DNA of 64,000 nucleotides from Paenibacillus sp. FSL H8-0548 (GCF_038630985.1 NZ_CP152049.1:7059501-7123500), one strand, 5' to 3'; shown: positions 52,085-62,271, counted from the stretch's first letter. Notes: a model not told the origin generated them from the letters alone. Program-made: numbers and translations.

Positions 52085-54142
52085 TTATTCCGTTTTAAAT
52101 TGAGCGGAAGCAGAAGCCAAATCCTGAGTCAGCTTATCAATCGTCGTGACCATAGCCGCGAGCTGCTGAACCATTGCCGCTTGCTCCTGCACAGTAGCAG
52201 TTACCTCTTCAACAGAGGCGGAAACCTCCTCGCCGGAGGCAGATAAGTTTTCAGCGGCATCAAGCACCTCGTTCTTATCATTCTCCACCTCGTACAGCTC
52301 CTCCGCCATCGCCCGTACTTGCTCGATAATATCCTTTACATGCTCCGAGACGAGCTCGAACGATTGTTTTGTCTTACCTACACTGTCATTATGCTGTACT
52401 GTAATGGCTTCAATAGCGTGAACGCTGCGATTATTTAGCTCCACATGATTAATTGTCTGTCCTACAATTGCATTGATGTCATGCGACTGTATAGAGGTTT
52501 GCTCTGCAAGCTTCCGAATTTCACTGGCTACAACGGCGAAGCCTCTGCCGTGCTCCCCAGCTCTTGCCGCCTCAATGGAAGCATTCAATGCGAGCAGCTT
52601 TGTCTGATTCGCAATCTCTGCGATCGCGTCAGTCATGCGCCCAATGCCCGAAGAGCTTTCCGCAAGCTGCGTCGTAATTTCAGATATTTTGTGGACCTCT
52701 TCTTCATTCTTTATATTGATTGCAACTAGGGATTCAATAACCTCATGGTTGGCCGTAAATATCTCAGTGATAGCATCGGCCTTCGCTTTAATCGTATGTG
52801 ATTTCTCCGTAGCACTGGCGATTTTGTCGCCCACGTCCATAAATTTATTGACGATCGCTTCGGTATCATTGGCCTGCGATTCCATAGCCTTCGCTATTTC
52901 TAATGTTGTCGTAGACGTCTCCATAATGGAGACAGACGTCCGGGAGGAGGTTTGATCCAGCTCTGTTGTACTGCTGTGAAGCACCGCTATCGTATGGTTC
53001 ATACTTGAAATCAAGTCCTTATTGCGCTCAGCCATCATATTGAAGCTATCCGCCAGCTCCTTAAATTCCCCATTGTATTTTCCTGTCGCCGACGTCGTTA
53101 AATCACCTGAAGACAGCTTTTTGAACAATGCTGTCAATTGTCCGATTGGCCTCGTTACCAGCCTTGAGATAAGCACTCCGACCAAGATAGACAATAGCAG
53201 TGCAATAAGCATCACCGAACCCATCTTTTGCATCATCGCTTTCAGCGGCTTATTTACATCCTTGTAGTTATCCTCTACAATAACCGTCCAGTCCGACACC
53301 GGTATTTTGGAATAATAGGCCACCTTTTCTTTCAGCTCTACCTCTCCCTGAGAAAGCTTCCCCTCACCGGCAGCCTTTGTGATTTCATTATACTCTCCGC
53401 CTTCAAGAGGCTTGCCGATGAGCGTCTCGTCGCCGGAATGGTAGACCAGTGTCCCCACCCGATCCAAAATAAGCAAAATGCCTTCTTCGTTTATTTTAAC
53501 GTTCTCTAATTTATCAACAAAAAAAGACGTAACGACCGTCGATATAAATACGCCCTGTACCTTGCCATTCGAATCAAGAACGGGCAGCGAAAATACATTC
53601 ACTTGATTGCCGCTTGTTTTGGAGACGAGTGATTCACTTACTACCGACTTTCCTAGCAAACTGTCTTGGAAGTATTGGCGATCTGCTCTGCTCTTCGCCA
53701 CAATCTCCGGATTGTTCGATGCGACTATGATACCATTTCTGTCTATGAGCATGAGCGATTCATTTCCCGGCATGCCATTAATGCTGTTTACCAAGGTTTG
53801 ATTGGCTTTCACATAAAGCTGGTTTGATGCGGAGAAGAACACCTCGTCTGTCATTGTACCTCTGTTTCTCAGCTCCAGCAGCTCAGTAAACTCCGAATTA
53901 ATCGATAAGAGGTATACCGATTGCTGCTCGAGCTGTACAGATGAAAATAATCCCTCACCAATGCGGTCTGACGTTGCTTTAATCTCATCCTTGCTTTTAT
54001 CCAGCGTAATGTCGGAGGCAATCTGATAGGATATGTAACTCGTTGTTAGCAAAACAACACCTACGAGTATACAAATCATGACTGGCAATTTAGTACGGAA
54101 TGATATTTTCGACCAGTAATCTAATTTCAGAACTGCAAACAT
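52085..54142 (-). CDS. Methyl-accepting chemotaxis protein with Cache domain
   Basis: 685 aa. Membrane segment ([21 protein letters not shown]), extracytoplasmic dCache_1 domain (about 40-300; [34 protein letters not shown]), second membrane segment, HAMP, and the signalling domain with the hairpin tip [40 protein letters not shown]. It lacks an obvious CheB/CheR C-terminal tether. It links an extracellular ligand, often an amino acid or organic acid for dCache, to the CheA/CheW array. SD AAGGGAG before the ATG. Monocistronic. Confidence 0.94.
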   Translation of the reverse strand: MFAVLKLDYWSKISFRTKLPVMICILVGVVLLTTSYISYQIASDITLDKSKDEIKATSDRIGEGLFSSVQLEQQSVYLLSINSEFTELLELRNRGTMTDEVFFSASNQLYVKANQTLVNSINGMPGNESLMLIDRNGIIVASNNPEIVAKSRADRQYFQDSLLGKSVVSESLVSKTSGNQVNVFSLPVLDSNGKVQGVFISTVVTSFFVDKLENVKINEEGILLILDRVGTLVYHSGDETLIGKPLEGGEYNEITKAAGEGKLSQGEVELKEKVAYYSKIPVSDWTVIVEDNYKDVNKPLKAMMQKMGSVMLIALLLSILVGVLISRLVTRPIGQLTALFKKLSSGDLTTSATGKYNGEFKELADSFNMMAERNKDLISSMNHTIAVLHSSTTELDQTSSRTSVSIMETSTTTLEIAKAMESQANDTEAIVNKFMDVGDKIASATEKSHTIKAKADAITEIFTANHEVIESLVAINIKNEEEVHKISEITTQLAESSSGIGRMTDAIAEIANQTKLLALNASIEAARAGEHGRGFAVVASEIRKLAEQTSIQSHDINAIVGQTINHVELNNRSVHAIEAITVQHNDSVGKTKQSFELVSEHVKDIIEQVRAMAEELYEVENDKNEVLDAAENLSASGEEVSASVEEVTATVQEQAAMVQQLAAMVTTIDKLTQDLASASAQFKTE

Positions 54143-54236
54143 TTAATAATCTCCCTTATAAAAGTCTATGATGGCAATCTAGCTCTATCGTAACAAAGGA
54201 GTATTAGATTAATGGGAGAATTGCATTAGATAATTG

Positions 54237-55826
54237 TTAGTGCTGAGTAACCACTCGCCAACTATGATGACAGACTGCCTCCACCTCGGCATGCTTCTGG
54301 AGGTAGCTCGCAACCAGCTCCGCCATATCCATCTGAACCTCTCTCACCACTTGCTTGCCTTGATACATTTCGTAATCGCCTCCGCCAGCTGCTCGGTAAT
54401 TGTTCATGACCACATCAAACAGCTCATCAGCAAGCAAAGGCTCTCCGTTCCTCAGCAGCCTCGTAACTCTCTGGCCTATCGGCTTCGCCACATTCAGCTC
54501 GTATGCAATGCCGCCCCACATATCATAGTTATAATGCTGGAGCTTCGGCTCTATATAAGCAGGGTTAACCCCTAATGTACCGTCCTCATTGATCTGAAAA
54601 TAGGCCGCCGTTTGCTCCAGCGCAGCTTTAATGTCCTTGCCGCTGAGCCTTAGCACAGTCAACGTGTTCGGATACATAAAGTTGGTCAATATATCACGCA
54701 TAGTCACCTCATCGCGAAAGCCCTCCGAATCGTTATTCAGCAGCGAGGCCACTGAAATATCAACACCAGCCGCATCCATCTGCACCTTATTCATAAACGC
54801 AATGAAGGGATGATCGGCGCTGCGGCACAGAAGCGGATCAGTGATCGTCATGTCGCCTATGATTTTGCCCATTGGCTGATCAAGCCAGACTTGCGTCTCT
54901 GCCTCCGCTTCCTGCGTTAATGCCATGATAACGGGATCGGCAGCCACCTTATCGTCTAACTGCAGCAGCTCCGCTGTTTTGGAAACGATGCTCCAGCCGC
55001 TCTCCTCTCTATGAAAGGCAACGCTAATTTTACCTAAAGCATGTCCGTTGCAGCCAGGCTGAATAACAGCAACCCCGTTCACCTCACCTGTTAGTTGACG
55101 ATGCTGATGACCGGTGATCAGCACATCGATTCCTTCAACCTCCATGCACATCGCATAAGCCTGATTTTCACCCGTCAGCCTCTCCGCGGGCTCACCGCTT
55201 AATAGATCACATTCGAATCCACCATGATAAGAAACAATCAGCAGATCCGGCTGCTCCTGCTCGCGAATATCGGCGGTCCATGCTTTAACCGTCCCAAGTG
55301 CATCGTGGAACGATAATCCGCCAATATGCACGGGGTTCTCCCAATGTGGAATGTAATGCGTAGTAACACCTAGTATTACCGTTTTAATACTATCATTCAA
55401 AACCTTCACAATATAAGGTTTTCCAAATGCAGGCTGATGTGTCGCTTCATCCACGATACCCGCAGATAGCCACGGAAAATTAGAATCCTCCACCGCTTTG
55501 CCCAGCAATTCCAAGCCATAGTTAAATTCATGATTGCCGAGCACCGCTGCATCATATTGCAGCTCATTTAATACTGCAATCGCAGGATTCGTCCTATTTC
55601 CCCCTAATGTGGCTGCAAAATATGCGAACGGTGTCCCTTGCAGCAGATCCCCATTGTCCACCAATAGCAGCTCCGGTGCTCGCTTTCTTTCCGCTTTTAC
55701 AAGTGACGCTATTTTGGCAAGACCTAGCTGCTGCTCCTCGCGCGTACGATAATCCGTAGGCAAAATATGTCCGTGTATATCGCTTGTTACCATGATCTCG
55801 CAAGTAAACCGATCACTATTCTCCAT
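54237..55826 (-). CDS. 5'-nucleotidase/2',3'-cyclic phosphodiesterase-type metallophosphatase
   Basis: 529 aa. N-terminal calcineurin-like phosphatase with TSDIHGHI, DNGDLLQGTP, GNHEFNYG and ITGHQHRQL metal-ligand motifs; C-terminal 5'-nucleotidase domain with TVLRLSGKDIKAALEQ and FDVVMNNYRAAGGGDYEMY. The size and layout fit YunD/UshA-like enzymes that release phosphate from nucleotides or nucleotide sugars. Unlike UshA, no signal peptide or membrane anchor is seen, so a cytoplasmic site is suggested. Divergent from phnDCEE with a Pho-box-like array between, hence a phosphate-scavenging context. Confidence 0.9.
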   Translation of the reverse strand: MENSDRFTCEIMVTSDIHGHILPTDYRTREEQQLGLAKIASLVKAERKRAPELLLVDNGDLLQGTPFAYFAATLGGNRTNPAIAVLNELQYDAAVLGNHEFNYGLELLGKAVEDSNFPWLSAGIVDEATHQPAFGKPYIVKVLNDSIKTVILGVTTHYIPHWENPVHIGGLSFHDALGTVKAWTADIREQEQPDLLIVSYHGGFECDLLSGEPAERLTGENQAYAMCMEVEGIDVLITGHQHRQLTGEVNGVAVIQPGCNGHALGKISVAFHREESGWSIVSKTAELLQLDDKVAADPVIMALTQEAEAETQVWLDQPMGKIIGDMTITDPLLCRSADHPFIAFMNKVQMDAAGVDISVASLLNNDSEGFRDEVTMRDILTNFMYPNTLTVLRLSGKDIKAALEQTAAYFQINEDGTLGVNPAYIEPKLQHYNYDMWGGIAYELNVAKPIGQRVTRLLRNGEPLLADELFDVVMNNYRAAGGGDYEMYQGKQVVREVQMDMAELVASYLQKHAEVEAVCHHSWRVVTQH

Positions 55827-55916
55827 ACGATAAACTTCCCTTCCACTAGCGTTATTCGACTTTCACCCTTCTATTTTAGCAGGAATAGCAGCAGTAATAG
55901 ACAGCCATCCCTCTCC

Positions 55917-55970
55917 TTTACAAAAGCTTATCCCCCGCTTTACGAACAGATAATAAACTCTCCTTATAGT
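55917..55970 (+). promoter_or_regulatory. Pho-box-like triple repeat and promoter of phnDCEE
   Basis: TTTACA (55917-55922), TTATCC (55928-55933) and TTTACG (55939-55944) recur every 11 bp. PhoP of B. subtilis binds TT(A/C/T)ACA repeats with about 5-bp spacers. A -10-like TATAGT stands at 55965-55970, 20 bp after the last repeat, so PhoP would sit at the -35 region. Leader to the TTG at 56012 is about 35 nt. Confidence 0.65.
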
Positions 55971-56011
55971 TAGCCAAGTAACTTAAATTAGAATTTCTGG
56001 AGGGTTATCTT

Positions 56012-56941
56012 TTGAAAAATGTGACTAAGTTTGTTCTACCGTTATTATTATCCGTTTCTCTGCTCAGTGGCTGCGGAGCAAACAAAACGAACAACGAAGC
56101 CGGGCAGGCTGCTGGTTATGTGCCTGAGAAGCTGACCGTACAATTCGTTCCTTCCCAGAATGCAGATACACTCGAGGCAAAGGCGAAGCCGCTGGAGCAG
56201 CTGCTTACAGACAAGCTTGGCATTCCTGTAGAAGTAAGTATCTCCACCGATTACAACACAATTATTGAAGCAATGGCTTCCAAAAAGGTTGACGTGGGCT
56301 TCTTGCCTCCAACAGCTTATGTATTAGCGAAAGATAAAGGCGCGGCTGAGGTTATTCTTCAAGCACAGCGCTTTGGCGTACAGGACGATACAGGAGCTCC
56401 GACGGATCAGCTCGTTGATTTCTATAAATCGATGTTTATTGTAAAGAAGGACTCCGACATCAAGACGATCGAGGATCTAAAAGGCAAAAAAATCGCGTAT
56501 CAAAACGCAACCTCCTCCGCAGGCTTCGTATGGCCGGCAGGCAAGCTGCTTGAAGCTAGCATTGATCCACTGAAGGATGTATCTGCCGTGACCGTCAAGG
56601 GCCATGACCAAGGCGTTATCGCCGTTCTGAACGGCGATGTGGATGCCGCAGCTATTTTCCAGGATGCCCGTACGACTGTAGCGAAGGATTTCCCAACCGT
56701 TTTTGATGATACTCGCGTACTTACTTATACCGAAAACATCCCGAATGACACGATTTCCGTTCGATCCGATATGAGTGCAGAATGGATAACTAAAATTCAA
56801 GACGCCTTTATTGCACTAGGCAACGATGAGGCTAGCCGCCAAATTATTTTTGACATCTACTCTCATCAGGGTTATGTGAAATCCGAGGACAGCATCTTCA
56901 ACATCGTGCGTGAGTACGGCGAGAAGGTCAAAACGGAGTAG
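56012..56941 (+). CDS. phnD: Phosphonate/phosphite-type ABC binding lipoprotein PhnD
   Basis: 309 aa. Lipoprotein signal with lipobox SLLSGCGAN. PhnD family sequence: LTVQFVPSQNADTLEAKAKPLEQLL, VSISTDYNTIIEAMASKKVDVGFLPPTAYVLAK, KKIAYQNATSSAGFVWPAG, VTVKGHDQGVIAVLNGDVDAAAIFQDAR, NDTISVRSDMS. The last block matches the anion pocket of phosphonate-binding proteins. Start codon is TTG 56012 (SD GGAGGG). First gene of phnDCEE; no C-P lyase genes are in the window, so the cargo may be phosphate, phosphite or phosphonate. Confidence 0.93.
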   Translation: MKNVTKFVLPLLLSVSLLSGCGANKTNNEAGQAAGYVPEKLTVQFVPSQNADTLEAKAKPLEQLLTDKLGIPVEVSISTDYNTIIEAMASKKVDVGFLPPTAYVLAKDKGAAEVILQAQRFGVQDDTGAPTDQLVDFYKSMFIVKKDSDIKTIEDLKGKKIAYQNATSSAGFVWPAGKLLEASIDPLKDVSAVTVKGHDQGVIAVLNGDVDAAAIFQDARTTVAKDFPTVFDDTRVLTYTENIPNDTISVRSDMSAEWITKIQDAFIALGNDEASRQIIFDIYSHQGYVKSEDSIFNIVREYGEKVKTE

Positions 56942-57052
56942 TTATCGATTTCTTGAAAATGGACCCATACGTACGTTAAGCCAGTTCGGTGCATGTGCAC
57001 CGGACTGGCTATCCTTTATTACGATGATATTCAGCAAAGGAATGATCTTCCT

Positions 57053-57826
57053 GTGATCGAACTTCGAAATGTATCGAAATTGTATTCAAACGGAACAAAA
57101 GGCTTGAACCGGATCAACCTCACCTTTGCCAAAGGTGAATTTATCGTTATCGTTGGGCTCTCCGGCGCTGGGAAGTCAACGCTGCTGCGCTCTATCAATC
57201 GTCTTCACGATATTTCAGAGGGTGATATTCTGGTCGATGGGCAATCCATTACGAAAGCGAAGGGCAAGCAGCTTCGCTTGATCCGCCGCAATATCGGCAT
57301 GATCTTTCAGAGCTTCAACCTCGTCAAGCGCTCATCGGTGCTGCGCAACGTGCTCGCAGGGCGGGTTGGCTATCATTCTACAATACGTACACTGACAGGC
57401 CGATTCCCTGAGCAAGACATGAATCTTGCCTTCGAAGCGCTGGACCGCGTCAATATTGTCGAGAAAGCTTATTCACGCGCGGATGAGCTCTCTGGCGGCC
57501 AGCAGCAGCGAGTGGCGATCGCTCGTGTGCTCGCGCAAGAGGCAAAAATTATTTTGGCAGACGAGCCCGTCGCCTCCCTCGACCCGCTTACAACGAAGCA
57601 GGTCATGGATGATTTGAAGAAAATCAATCTGGAGCTTGGCATCACAACGATTGTAAATTTACACTATGTCGATTTGGCACGGCAATACGCGACACGTATC
57701 GTTGGTTTGCGGGGCGGACAGGTCGTATTTGACGGGCCGGTAGCAGAGGCAACGGACGAGATATTTGCTGAAATATACGGTCGCCCGATTGAGGAAGCTG
57801 AACTGCTGGGAGAGCGACGCGCATGA
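57053..57826 (+). CDS. phnC: Phosphonate-type ABC importer ATPase PhnC
   Basis: 257 aa from GTG 57053 (SD AAAGGA, 12 nt). A longer reading adds a non-homologous N-terminus. Walker [11 protein letters not shown]-loop [20 protein letters not shown] (a PhnC hallmark), signature [15 protein letters not shown], Walker [13 protein letters not shown], and [15 protein letters not shown] around the switch His. It energises the PhnE pair. The stop overlaps the phnE1 ATG (ATGA). Confidence 0.94.
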   Translation: MIELRNVSKLYSNGTKGLNRINLTFAKGEFIVIVGLSGAGKSTLLRSINRLHDISEGDILVDGQSITKAKGKQLRLIRRNIGMIFQSFNLVKRSSVLRNVLAGRVGYHSTIRTLTGRFPEQDMNLAFEALDRVNIVEKAYSRADELSGGQQQRVAIARVLAQEAKIILADEPVASLDPLTTKQVMDDLKKINLELGITTIVNLHYVDLARQYATRIVGLRGGQVVFDGPVAEATDEIFAEIYGRPIEEAELLGERRA

Positions 57827-58614
57827 ACAACCAAACCGAGCTTAAGCGCCCGAAGCCGCCGAGCAAGCTTAAGCATTATTTGACGGCAGTGATCGTTCTT
57901 CTACTGCTTTGGGGAAGCTCAATTCAAACCGAGGCTACGCCACGCGAGCTAATTGAAGGCTTTCCAAATATGTTCGATCTGCTTGCAGAGATGTTTCCGC
58001 CAAAATGGACCTATTTCGACAATATCATTAGCGCTATGCTGGAGACGATTCGTATGGCCCTCATCGGAACGACGATCGGCGCTGTATTTGCCGTGCCTGT
58101 TGCCCTGCTGTGTGCAAGCAACCTAACGAGGAGCTGGTGGCTCCGTCACCCTGTACGTTTCGTGCTTAATCTAATTCGCACTATTCCCGATCTGCTGCTC
58201 GCAGCCATCTTTGTAGCGATTGTCGGAATCGGGCCGCTGCCGGGGACAATGGCACTAACCGTCTTTTCTTTGGGGCTTATTGCCAAGCTGACATATGAGG
58301 CTTTGGAATCCATTGATCGCGGGCCGCTGGAGGCGATGACCGCCGTCGGCGCTACCAGCATGCAGCGTATCTTATATGCCGTCATTCCGCAAATACAAGC
58401 TCATTTCATGTCGTTTACGCTTTATACCTTTGAAATCAACGTTCGCGCAGCAGCCGTGCTTGGCCTTGTAGGTGCTGGCGGAATCGGTCACTATTATGAA
58501 ATTACGCTAGGCTTTCTAGAATACGACAAAACGAGCGTCATTATTATTTTCACATTAGCCATCGTCTTGCTCATTGATTATTCAAGCTCTAAGCTGCGGG
58601 AGAAGCTGCTATGA
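57823..58614 (+). CDS. phnE: Phosphonate-type ABC importer permease PhnE1
   Basis: 263 aa, about six membrane segments. PhnE sequence: [95 protein letters not shown] (the EAA loop) and [15 protein letters not shown]. Overlaps phnC by 4 bp and phnE2 by 4 bp, so all are translated together. Confidence 0.94.
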   Translation: MNNQTELKRPKPPSKLKHYLTAVIVLLLLWGSSIQTEATPRELIEGFPNMFDLLAEMFPPKWTYFDNIISAMLETIRMALIGTTIGAVFAVPVALLCASNLTRSWWLRHPVRFVLNLIRTIPDLLLAAIFVAIVGIGPLPGTMALTVFSLGLIAKLTYEALESIDRGPLEAMTAVGATSMQRILYAVIPQIQAHFMSFTLYTFEINVRAAAVLGLVGAGGIGHYYEITLGFLEYDKTSVIIIFTLAIVLLIDYSSSKLREKLL

Positions 58615-59414
58615 ACAAAAACTGGAATACTGTCATTCAGAAACCGAGAAAATATCATTACCGCTGGCTGATTTATCTCGCACTGGCTGCGGTCTATATT
58701 TGGGCTTTTGCGGGTGTCCCGTTTACAGGCATTAAGGAAACAGCTGTTCAAATTACGAAGTCAATCATGACTGGCATCTTCTCTCCCGATTGGGATTTTG
58801 TTTATTTGCCTGAAGGCGAGGATCTGCTGCGAGGCTTGCTCGATACATTAGCCATATCCATTCTAGGTACTTTTATCTCTACACTGATTTGTCTGCCGCT
58901 CGCTTTCTGGGCAGCTGTTAACATGAGCAGTTCAAGAGCAGTCTCCGGCTCAGGCAAAATGGTGCTCAGCTTCATTCGGGCCATTCCTGAAATCGTATTG
59001 GCCCTGATGTTTATTAAGGCCGTTGGTCCTGGCTCGTTCGCTGGTGTCCTTGCGCTAGGCTTGCATTCCGTCGGAATGCTCGGTAAACTGTTCGCTGATG
59101 AAGTGGAGAGCATGGATAAGGGACCAGTGGAAGCACTGCTCGCCACTGGCGCAAATCGGATGCAAATTTTATGGTTTGCCGTCCTGCCACAGGTGCTCCC
59201 AGGCTTTCTATCGTACATGCTTTACCGCTTCGAAATTAATATGCGCTCGGCGACCATCCTTGGCGTGATTGGTGCTGGCGGCATTGGTACACCGCTCATC
59301 TTCGCCCTCAGCACCCGAAACTGGGATCGCGTCGGCATTATTTTACTCGGCATTGTCGTACTGATTACGATCATCGATATGATTTCTGGCGCGATCCGCA
59401 GGCGCCTTGTATAA
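58611..59414 (+). CDS. phnE: Phosphonate-type ABC importer permease PhnE2
   Basis: 267 aa paralogue of the preceding gene: LLDTLAISILGTFISTLICLPLAFWAAVNM, FIRAIPEIVLALMFIKAVGPGSFAGVLALGLHSVGM, EVESMDKGPVEALLATGANRMQILWFAVLPQ, ILGVIGAGGIGTPLIF. Two different PhnE proteins as a heterodimer are normal in Bacillales phosphonate/phosphite importers. Last gene of the operon; it converges on the flavin reductase gene with one hairpin in between. Confidence 0.94.
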   Translation: MNKNWNTVIQKPRKYHYRWLIYLALAAVYIWAFAGVPFTGIKETAVQITKSIMTGIFSPDWDFVYLPEGEDLLRGLLDTLAISILGTFISTLICLPLAFWAAVNMSSSRAVSGSGKMVLSFIRAIPEIVLALMFIKAVGPGSFAGVLALGLHSVGMLGKLFADEVESMDKGPVEALLATGANRMQILWFAVLPQVLPGFLSYMLYRFEINMRSATILGVIGAGGIGTPLIFALSTRNWDRVGIILLGIVVLITIIDMISGAIRRRLV

Positions 59415-59423
59415 CCGCATTCG

Positions 59424-59468
59424 CAAAAACATCCCGTACCGATGAGCAATCATCGTGTACGGGATGTT
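59424..59468 (-). terminator. Terminator at the end of the quinone cluster
   Basis: AACATCCCGTAC...GTACGGGATGTT, 12 perfect pairs with inner ATGA/TCAT pairing; minus side runs into GTTTTTGCG. It also serves the converging phn operon less well. Confidence 0.8.
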
Positions 59469-60083
59469 TCAAACAGGCCGTTCTATTGAAAACTGCTCCC
59501 CAAGCTTGGCATAATCATTGCCGGCCAAGCGGCTAACGGGCTTCAATGCCTCTGCGTTAATTCTTCCGTTTTCGTAAAGAGCATCATCGACGTGAAAGCG
59601 TACAACTCTCCCAATCAATAGGTCGCAGGCCGGTGCTTCGGCAGAGCCGCCCAGCGGAAGCGATTGTTCAAGTACACATTCCATACGAATTCTCGCCTCA
59701 GCAACGCCGGGAACCCCCACAGATTCACTTGCAATAGCAGTCAGCCCCGCAAGAGCAACCTCACTCTCCTCTGGCGGCAAATTTGCAGCTGTGACATTGA
59801 TTGCTTCAATGTAGCTTTCATCGGAGATATGGACAACGAATTCACCTACTGCAACCGCATTGCGGGCAGTATCCTTCTGCTCACCGCCAGGCTTGCGCTG
59901 CACGGATACCGCTACCATCGGTGGGTTAGCTGTTACAATATTGAAGAAGCTGAAGGGTGCTGCATTCAGCACCCCTTCGATTGATTGGGTTGTTACGAAG
60001 GCGATAGGCCGCGGAACAATACTGCCGATGAGCAGCTTGTAATTATCCTGCACACTTTGACTCGTTGGATCAATGGACCGCAC
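59469..60083 (-). CDS. Flavin reductase-like FMN-binding protein
   Basis: 204 aa from GTG 60083 (SD AAGGGG, 8 nt), giving RSIDPTSQSVQDNYKLLIGS, the usual opening of the family. An ATG at 60104 would add seven residues. FMN split-barrel sequences: IVPRPIAFVTTQSIEGVLNAAPFSFFNIVTANPP, VSVQRKPGGEQKDTARNAV, GEFVVHISDE, CDLLIGRVVRFHV. It probably supplies reduced flavin or reduces a quinone/aromatic in the MhqR-type cluster. Located 5-25 bp after the hydrolase gene. Confidence 0.9.
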   Translation of the reverse strand: MRSIDPTSQSVQDNYKLLIGSIVPRPIAFVTTQSIEGVLNAAPFSFFNIVTANPPMVAVSVQRKPGGEQKDTARNAVAVGEFVVHISDESYIEAINVTAANLPPEESEVALAGLTAIASESVGVPGVAEARIRMECVLEQSLPLGGSAEAPACDLLIGRVVRFHVDDALYENGRINAEALKPVSRLAGNDYAKLGEQFSIERPV

Positions 60084-60108
60084 AGCCAGCACCCCTTTTA
60101 TCATTTAA

Positions 60109-60720
60109 TTACACAGTAAAGGTTTCTTTATACCAAGCTGCTGCCGCTGTCACCTCTGAGCTTGTCAGCTGATGGCCATGCTGCTCCCAATGAACGGTAA
60201 CGGAAGCACCTGCTCCCTGCAGCAAACGATCAAGATCCTCGGTCTCCTGAGGCGTGCAAAGCGGATCATTCGAGCCTGCGCCGATGAAGCAAGGAACATC
60301 TGCTAGATCAGGCAACGTGACGCCGCGGATGGGTACCATCGGGTGATGCAGGATCGCACCGCGCAAAGTACCTTGATAATGAAACAGTAAGCTCCCAGCA
60401 ATATTAGCCCCGTTGGAGTAGCCAATTGCAACTAGATTGTTTCGATCAAAGCCGTACTCGCTTGCAGCGCTATCTAGAAAATCATTCAGCTCCTTCGTAC
60501 GAAACAGAAGATCCTCGATATCAAATAGACCTTCCGCCAGCCGCCGGAAATAACGAGGCATGCCATTCTCCAGCACATTTCCTCTAACGCTTAGTACAGA
60601 TGAGGCAGGCGAGACAAGCTCCGCGAGCGGGAGCAAATCCCGCTCCGTGCCTCCCGTTCCATGCAAGAGCAGCAGTACTGGAGCTTCTTTATCGGTACCT
60701 TGTTTAAATAAATGCTTCAT
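60109..60720 (-). CDS. mhqD: Alpha/beta hydrolase (MhqD/carboxylesterase type)
   Basis: 203 aa of the phospholipase/carboxylesterase family: oxyanion region LLLLHGTGGTERDLLPLAEL, nucleophile Ser in AIGYSNGANIAGS, Asp in GAGSNDPLC and His in EQHGHQLT. MhqD of B. subtilis acts with hydroquinone ring-cleaving dioxygenases in quinone stress. Its start overlaps the dioxygenase stop by 4 bp (ATGA), indicating coupled translation. Exact substrate is not known. Confidence 0.92.
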   Translation of the reverse strand: MKHLFKQGTDKEAPVLLLLHGTGGTERDLLPLAELVSPASSVLSVRGNVLENGMPRYFRRLAEGLFDIEDLLFRTKELNDFLDSAASEYGFDRNNLVAIGYSNGANIAGSLLFHYQGTLRGAILHHPMVPIRGVTLPDLADVPCFIGAGSNDPLCTPQETEDLDRLLQGAGASVTVHWEQHGHQLTSSEVTAAAAWYKETFTV

Positions 60721-61667
60721 GATTGATCCTCCTTCAAAACTCTTACCTCAAATGGCGACAATAGCTGTTCAACCTGTGTTCTTTTTTCCTCAAACCATGC
60801 TGGAAGCATGAGCTTTTCTCCTAGATGCTCAGAAGCTTCGTCTCGGTCAAATCCCGGAGTATCCGTCGCAATCTCAAATAATATGCCCCCAGTCTCGCGG
60901 AAATAGAGTGCATTAAAATATTGACGGTCTACAATTGGTGTAGGCTGGAAGCCATTTCTCTCCACATGGCTGCTCCAAAGCGCATGCTCGGCATCATCTT
61001 TGGCTCGCCAAGCGATATGGTGAACAGTCCCTGCACCGCCATGCCCTAGCTCCATGCTCGCCACGTTAACATCAATAAGATTGCCCAAATCTCCTGTCGA
61101 TTTGAAACGCATATAGGCCCCTTCCTGACCTACCCTCGCAAGTCCCATCACGTTGATGAGAAGCTCTGCGGTTTGAGCGGGAGCGGTGCTGTACAGAATA
61201 GCGCCGCCGAATCCTTTGATCGCTTTATTTGCAGAGACTCCGCCAAACGCCCATTTACTCTCCGCACCGTGCTCACGGGCTACAATTTCAAGCTTCAAGC
61301 CATCTGGGTCTACAAATTGCAGATAGGTCTCGCCAAATCTCGACGTTTGTATAAAGGCTATCTGGAACTTCGTCAGCCGCTCCTTCCAGAAATCGAGCGC
61401 TCCAGCAGGAACGACGTAGGTGGTAAAGCCGACTTGACCTCCGCCAATCCTGCCTTGGCGTGCATTTTTCCAAGGAAAGAATGTAATAGCGGTGCCTGGG
61501 CTTCCCATCTCATTGCCAAAGTACAAATGATACACCTCGGGGGCATCGAAGTTAATTGTCTTTTTAATTAAGCGCAGCCCCAGCACTCCTGCATAGAAAT
61601 CAGTTGTAATTTGCGGGTCTCTAACAAAGGCCGTTATATGGTGAATGCCTGCCGTTTGAGTTGTCAT
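60717..61667 (-). CDS. mhqO: Ring-cleaving VOC dioxygenase (MhqO/MhqA/MhqE type)
   Basis: 316 aa with two vicinal-oxygen-chelate halves: GIHHITAFVRDPQITTDFYAGVLGLRLIKKTINFDAP in the first, and LFINVMGL-like plus GTVHHIAWRAKDDAEH in the second, with ILFEIATD providing the last ligand. The metal site would be His (HHITAF), His (VHHIAW) and Glu. These enzymes cleave hydroquinone or catechol rings. The order dioxygenase-hydrolase matches mhqED/mhqO neighbourhoods of B. subtilis. Upstream spacing to the DoxX gene is 60 bp with an ATTACTTT direct repeat (about 61690-61715). Confidence 0.93.
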   Translation of the reverse strand: MTTQTAGIHHITAFVRDPQITTDFYAGVLGLRLIKKTINFDAPEVYHLYFGNEMGSPGTAITFFPWKNARQGRIGGGQVGFTTYVVPAGALDFWKERLTKFQIAFIQTSRFGETYLQFVDPDGLKLEIVAREHGAESKWAFGGVSANKAIKGFGGAILYSTAPAQTAELLINVMGLARVGQEGAYMRFKSTGDLGNLIDVNVASMELGHGGAGTVHHIAWRAKDDAEHALWSSHVERNGFQPTPIVDRQYFNALYFRETGGILFEIATDTPGFDRDEASEHLGEKLMLPAWFEEKRTQVEQLLSPFEVRVLKEDQS

Positions 61668-61727
61668 ATGCTTGCACTCCTTATTCTAAAGTAATTTCGA
61701 AAGTAATGTAACTCACTAAATGATCTA

Positions 61728-62129
61728 TTAACCAATCAAAGCATCAAGGGAGTAATCTCCAGCCCCTATTAAAGCAATACCTATAGCAATGGCTATTAGA
61801 ACCAAATTATATTCATATCCGTTAGCTGTCGACCATAATCCATTTGGTCCGTGCACCTTCACAATAGCGACCAGCATCGTAAGCACGATCAAAACAGCCG
61901 CAAGAGGTGTAATCAAGCCTGCTGCGAATAACAGGCCGCCAACAAGCTCCATGAGACCCGCAACAACGGCCATCGCTACCCCTGGCTTAATGCCAATAGA
62001 CTCCAGCCAACCGCCCGTGCCCTTCGGACCATACCCGCCAAACCAGCCGAACAGCTTCTGTGCTCCATGCCCTACGAACAACAAACCTACAACTAGACGA
62101 ACGATCAACAATCCCAATGAAATACTCAT
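61728..62129 (-). CDS. mhqP: DoxX-family membrane protein (MhqP-like)
   Basis: 133 aa with four hydrophobic segments: LGLLIVRLVVGLLFVGHGAQKLFGWFGG, VAMAVVAGLMELVGGLLFAAGL, TPLAAVLIVLTMLVAIVKVH and YNLVLIAIAIGIALIGAG. The FVGHGAQKLFGWFGGYGP motif is the DoxX/MhqP signature. MhqP is coregulated with ring-cleaving dioxygenases under quinone stress, perhaps assisting electron transfer at the membrane. SD GGAGG before ATG 62129; an operator-like dyad is at 62162-62177. Confidence 0.93.
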   Translation of the reverse strand: MSISLGLLIVRLVVGLLFVGHGAQKLFGWFGGYGPKGTGGWLESIGIKPGVAMAVVAGLMELVGGLLFAAGLITPLAAVLIVLTMLVAIVKVHGPNGLWSTANGYEYNLVLIAIAIGIALIGAGDYSLDALIG

Positions 62130-62161
62130 TATAATTCCTCCATTTTATTATAATTTAAAGA

Positions 62162-62177
62162 ATCTCTAATTTAAGAT
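62162..62177. promoter_or_regulatory. MarR/MhqR-type operator upstream of the DoxX gene
   Basis: ATCTCTAATTTAAGAT resembles the core ATCTTAAGTTAAAGAT of the palindrome before the MarR gene (62774-62789): the same ATCT...AGAT arms and spacing. Confidence 0.5.
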
Positions 62178-62271
62178 ATAAGACAAAGATACAAGGGCTC
62201 ACACAGCATTCAAGTGTCGAAGCCCGTTTCCCTATATGAACAAAGCAGCTGTTCTCCCTATTTATGCCCAG

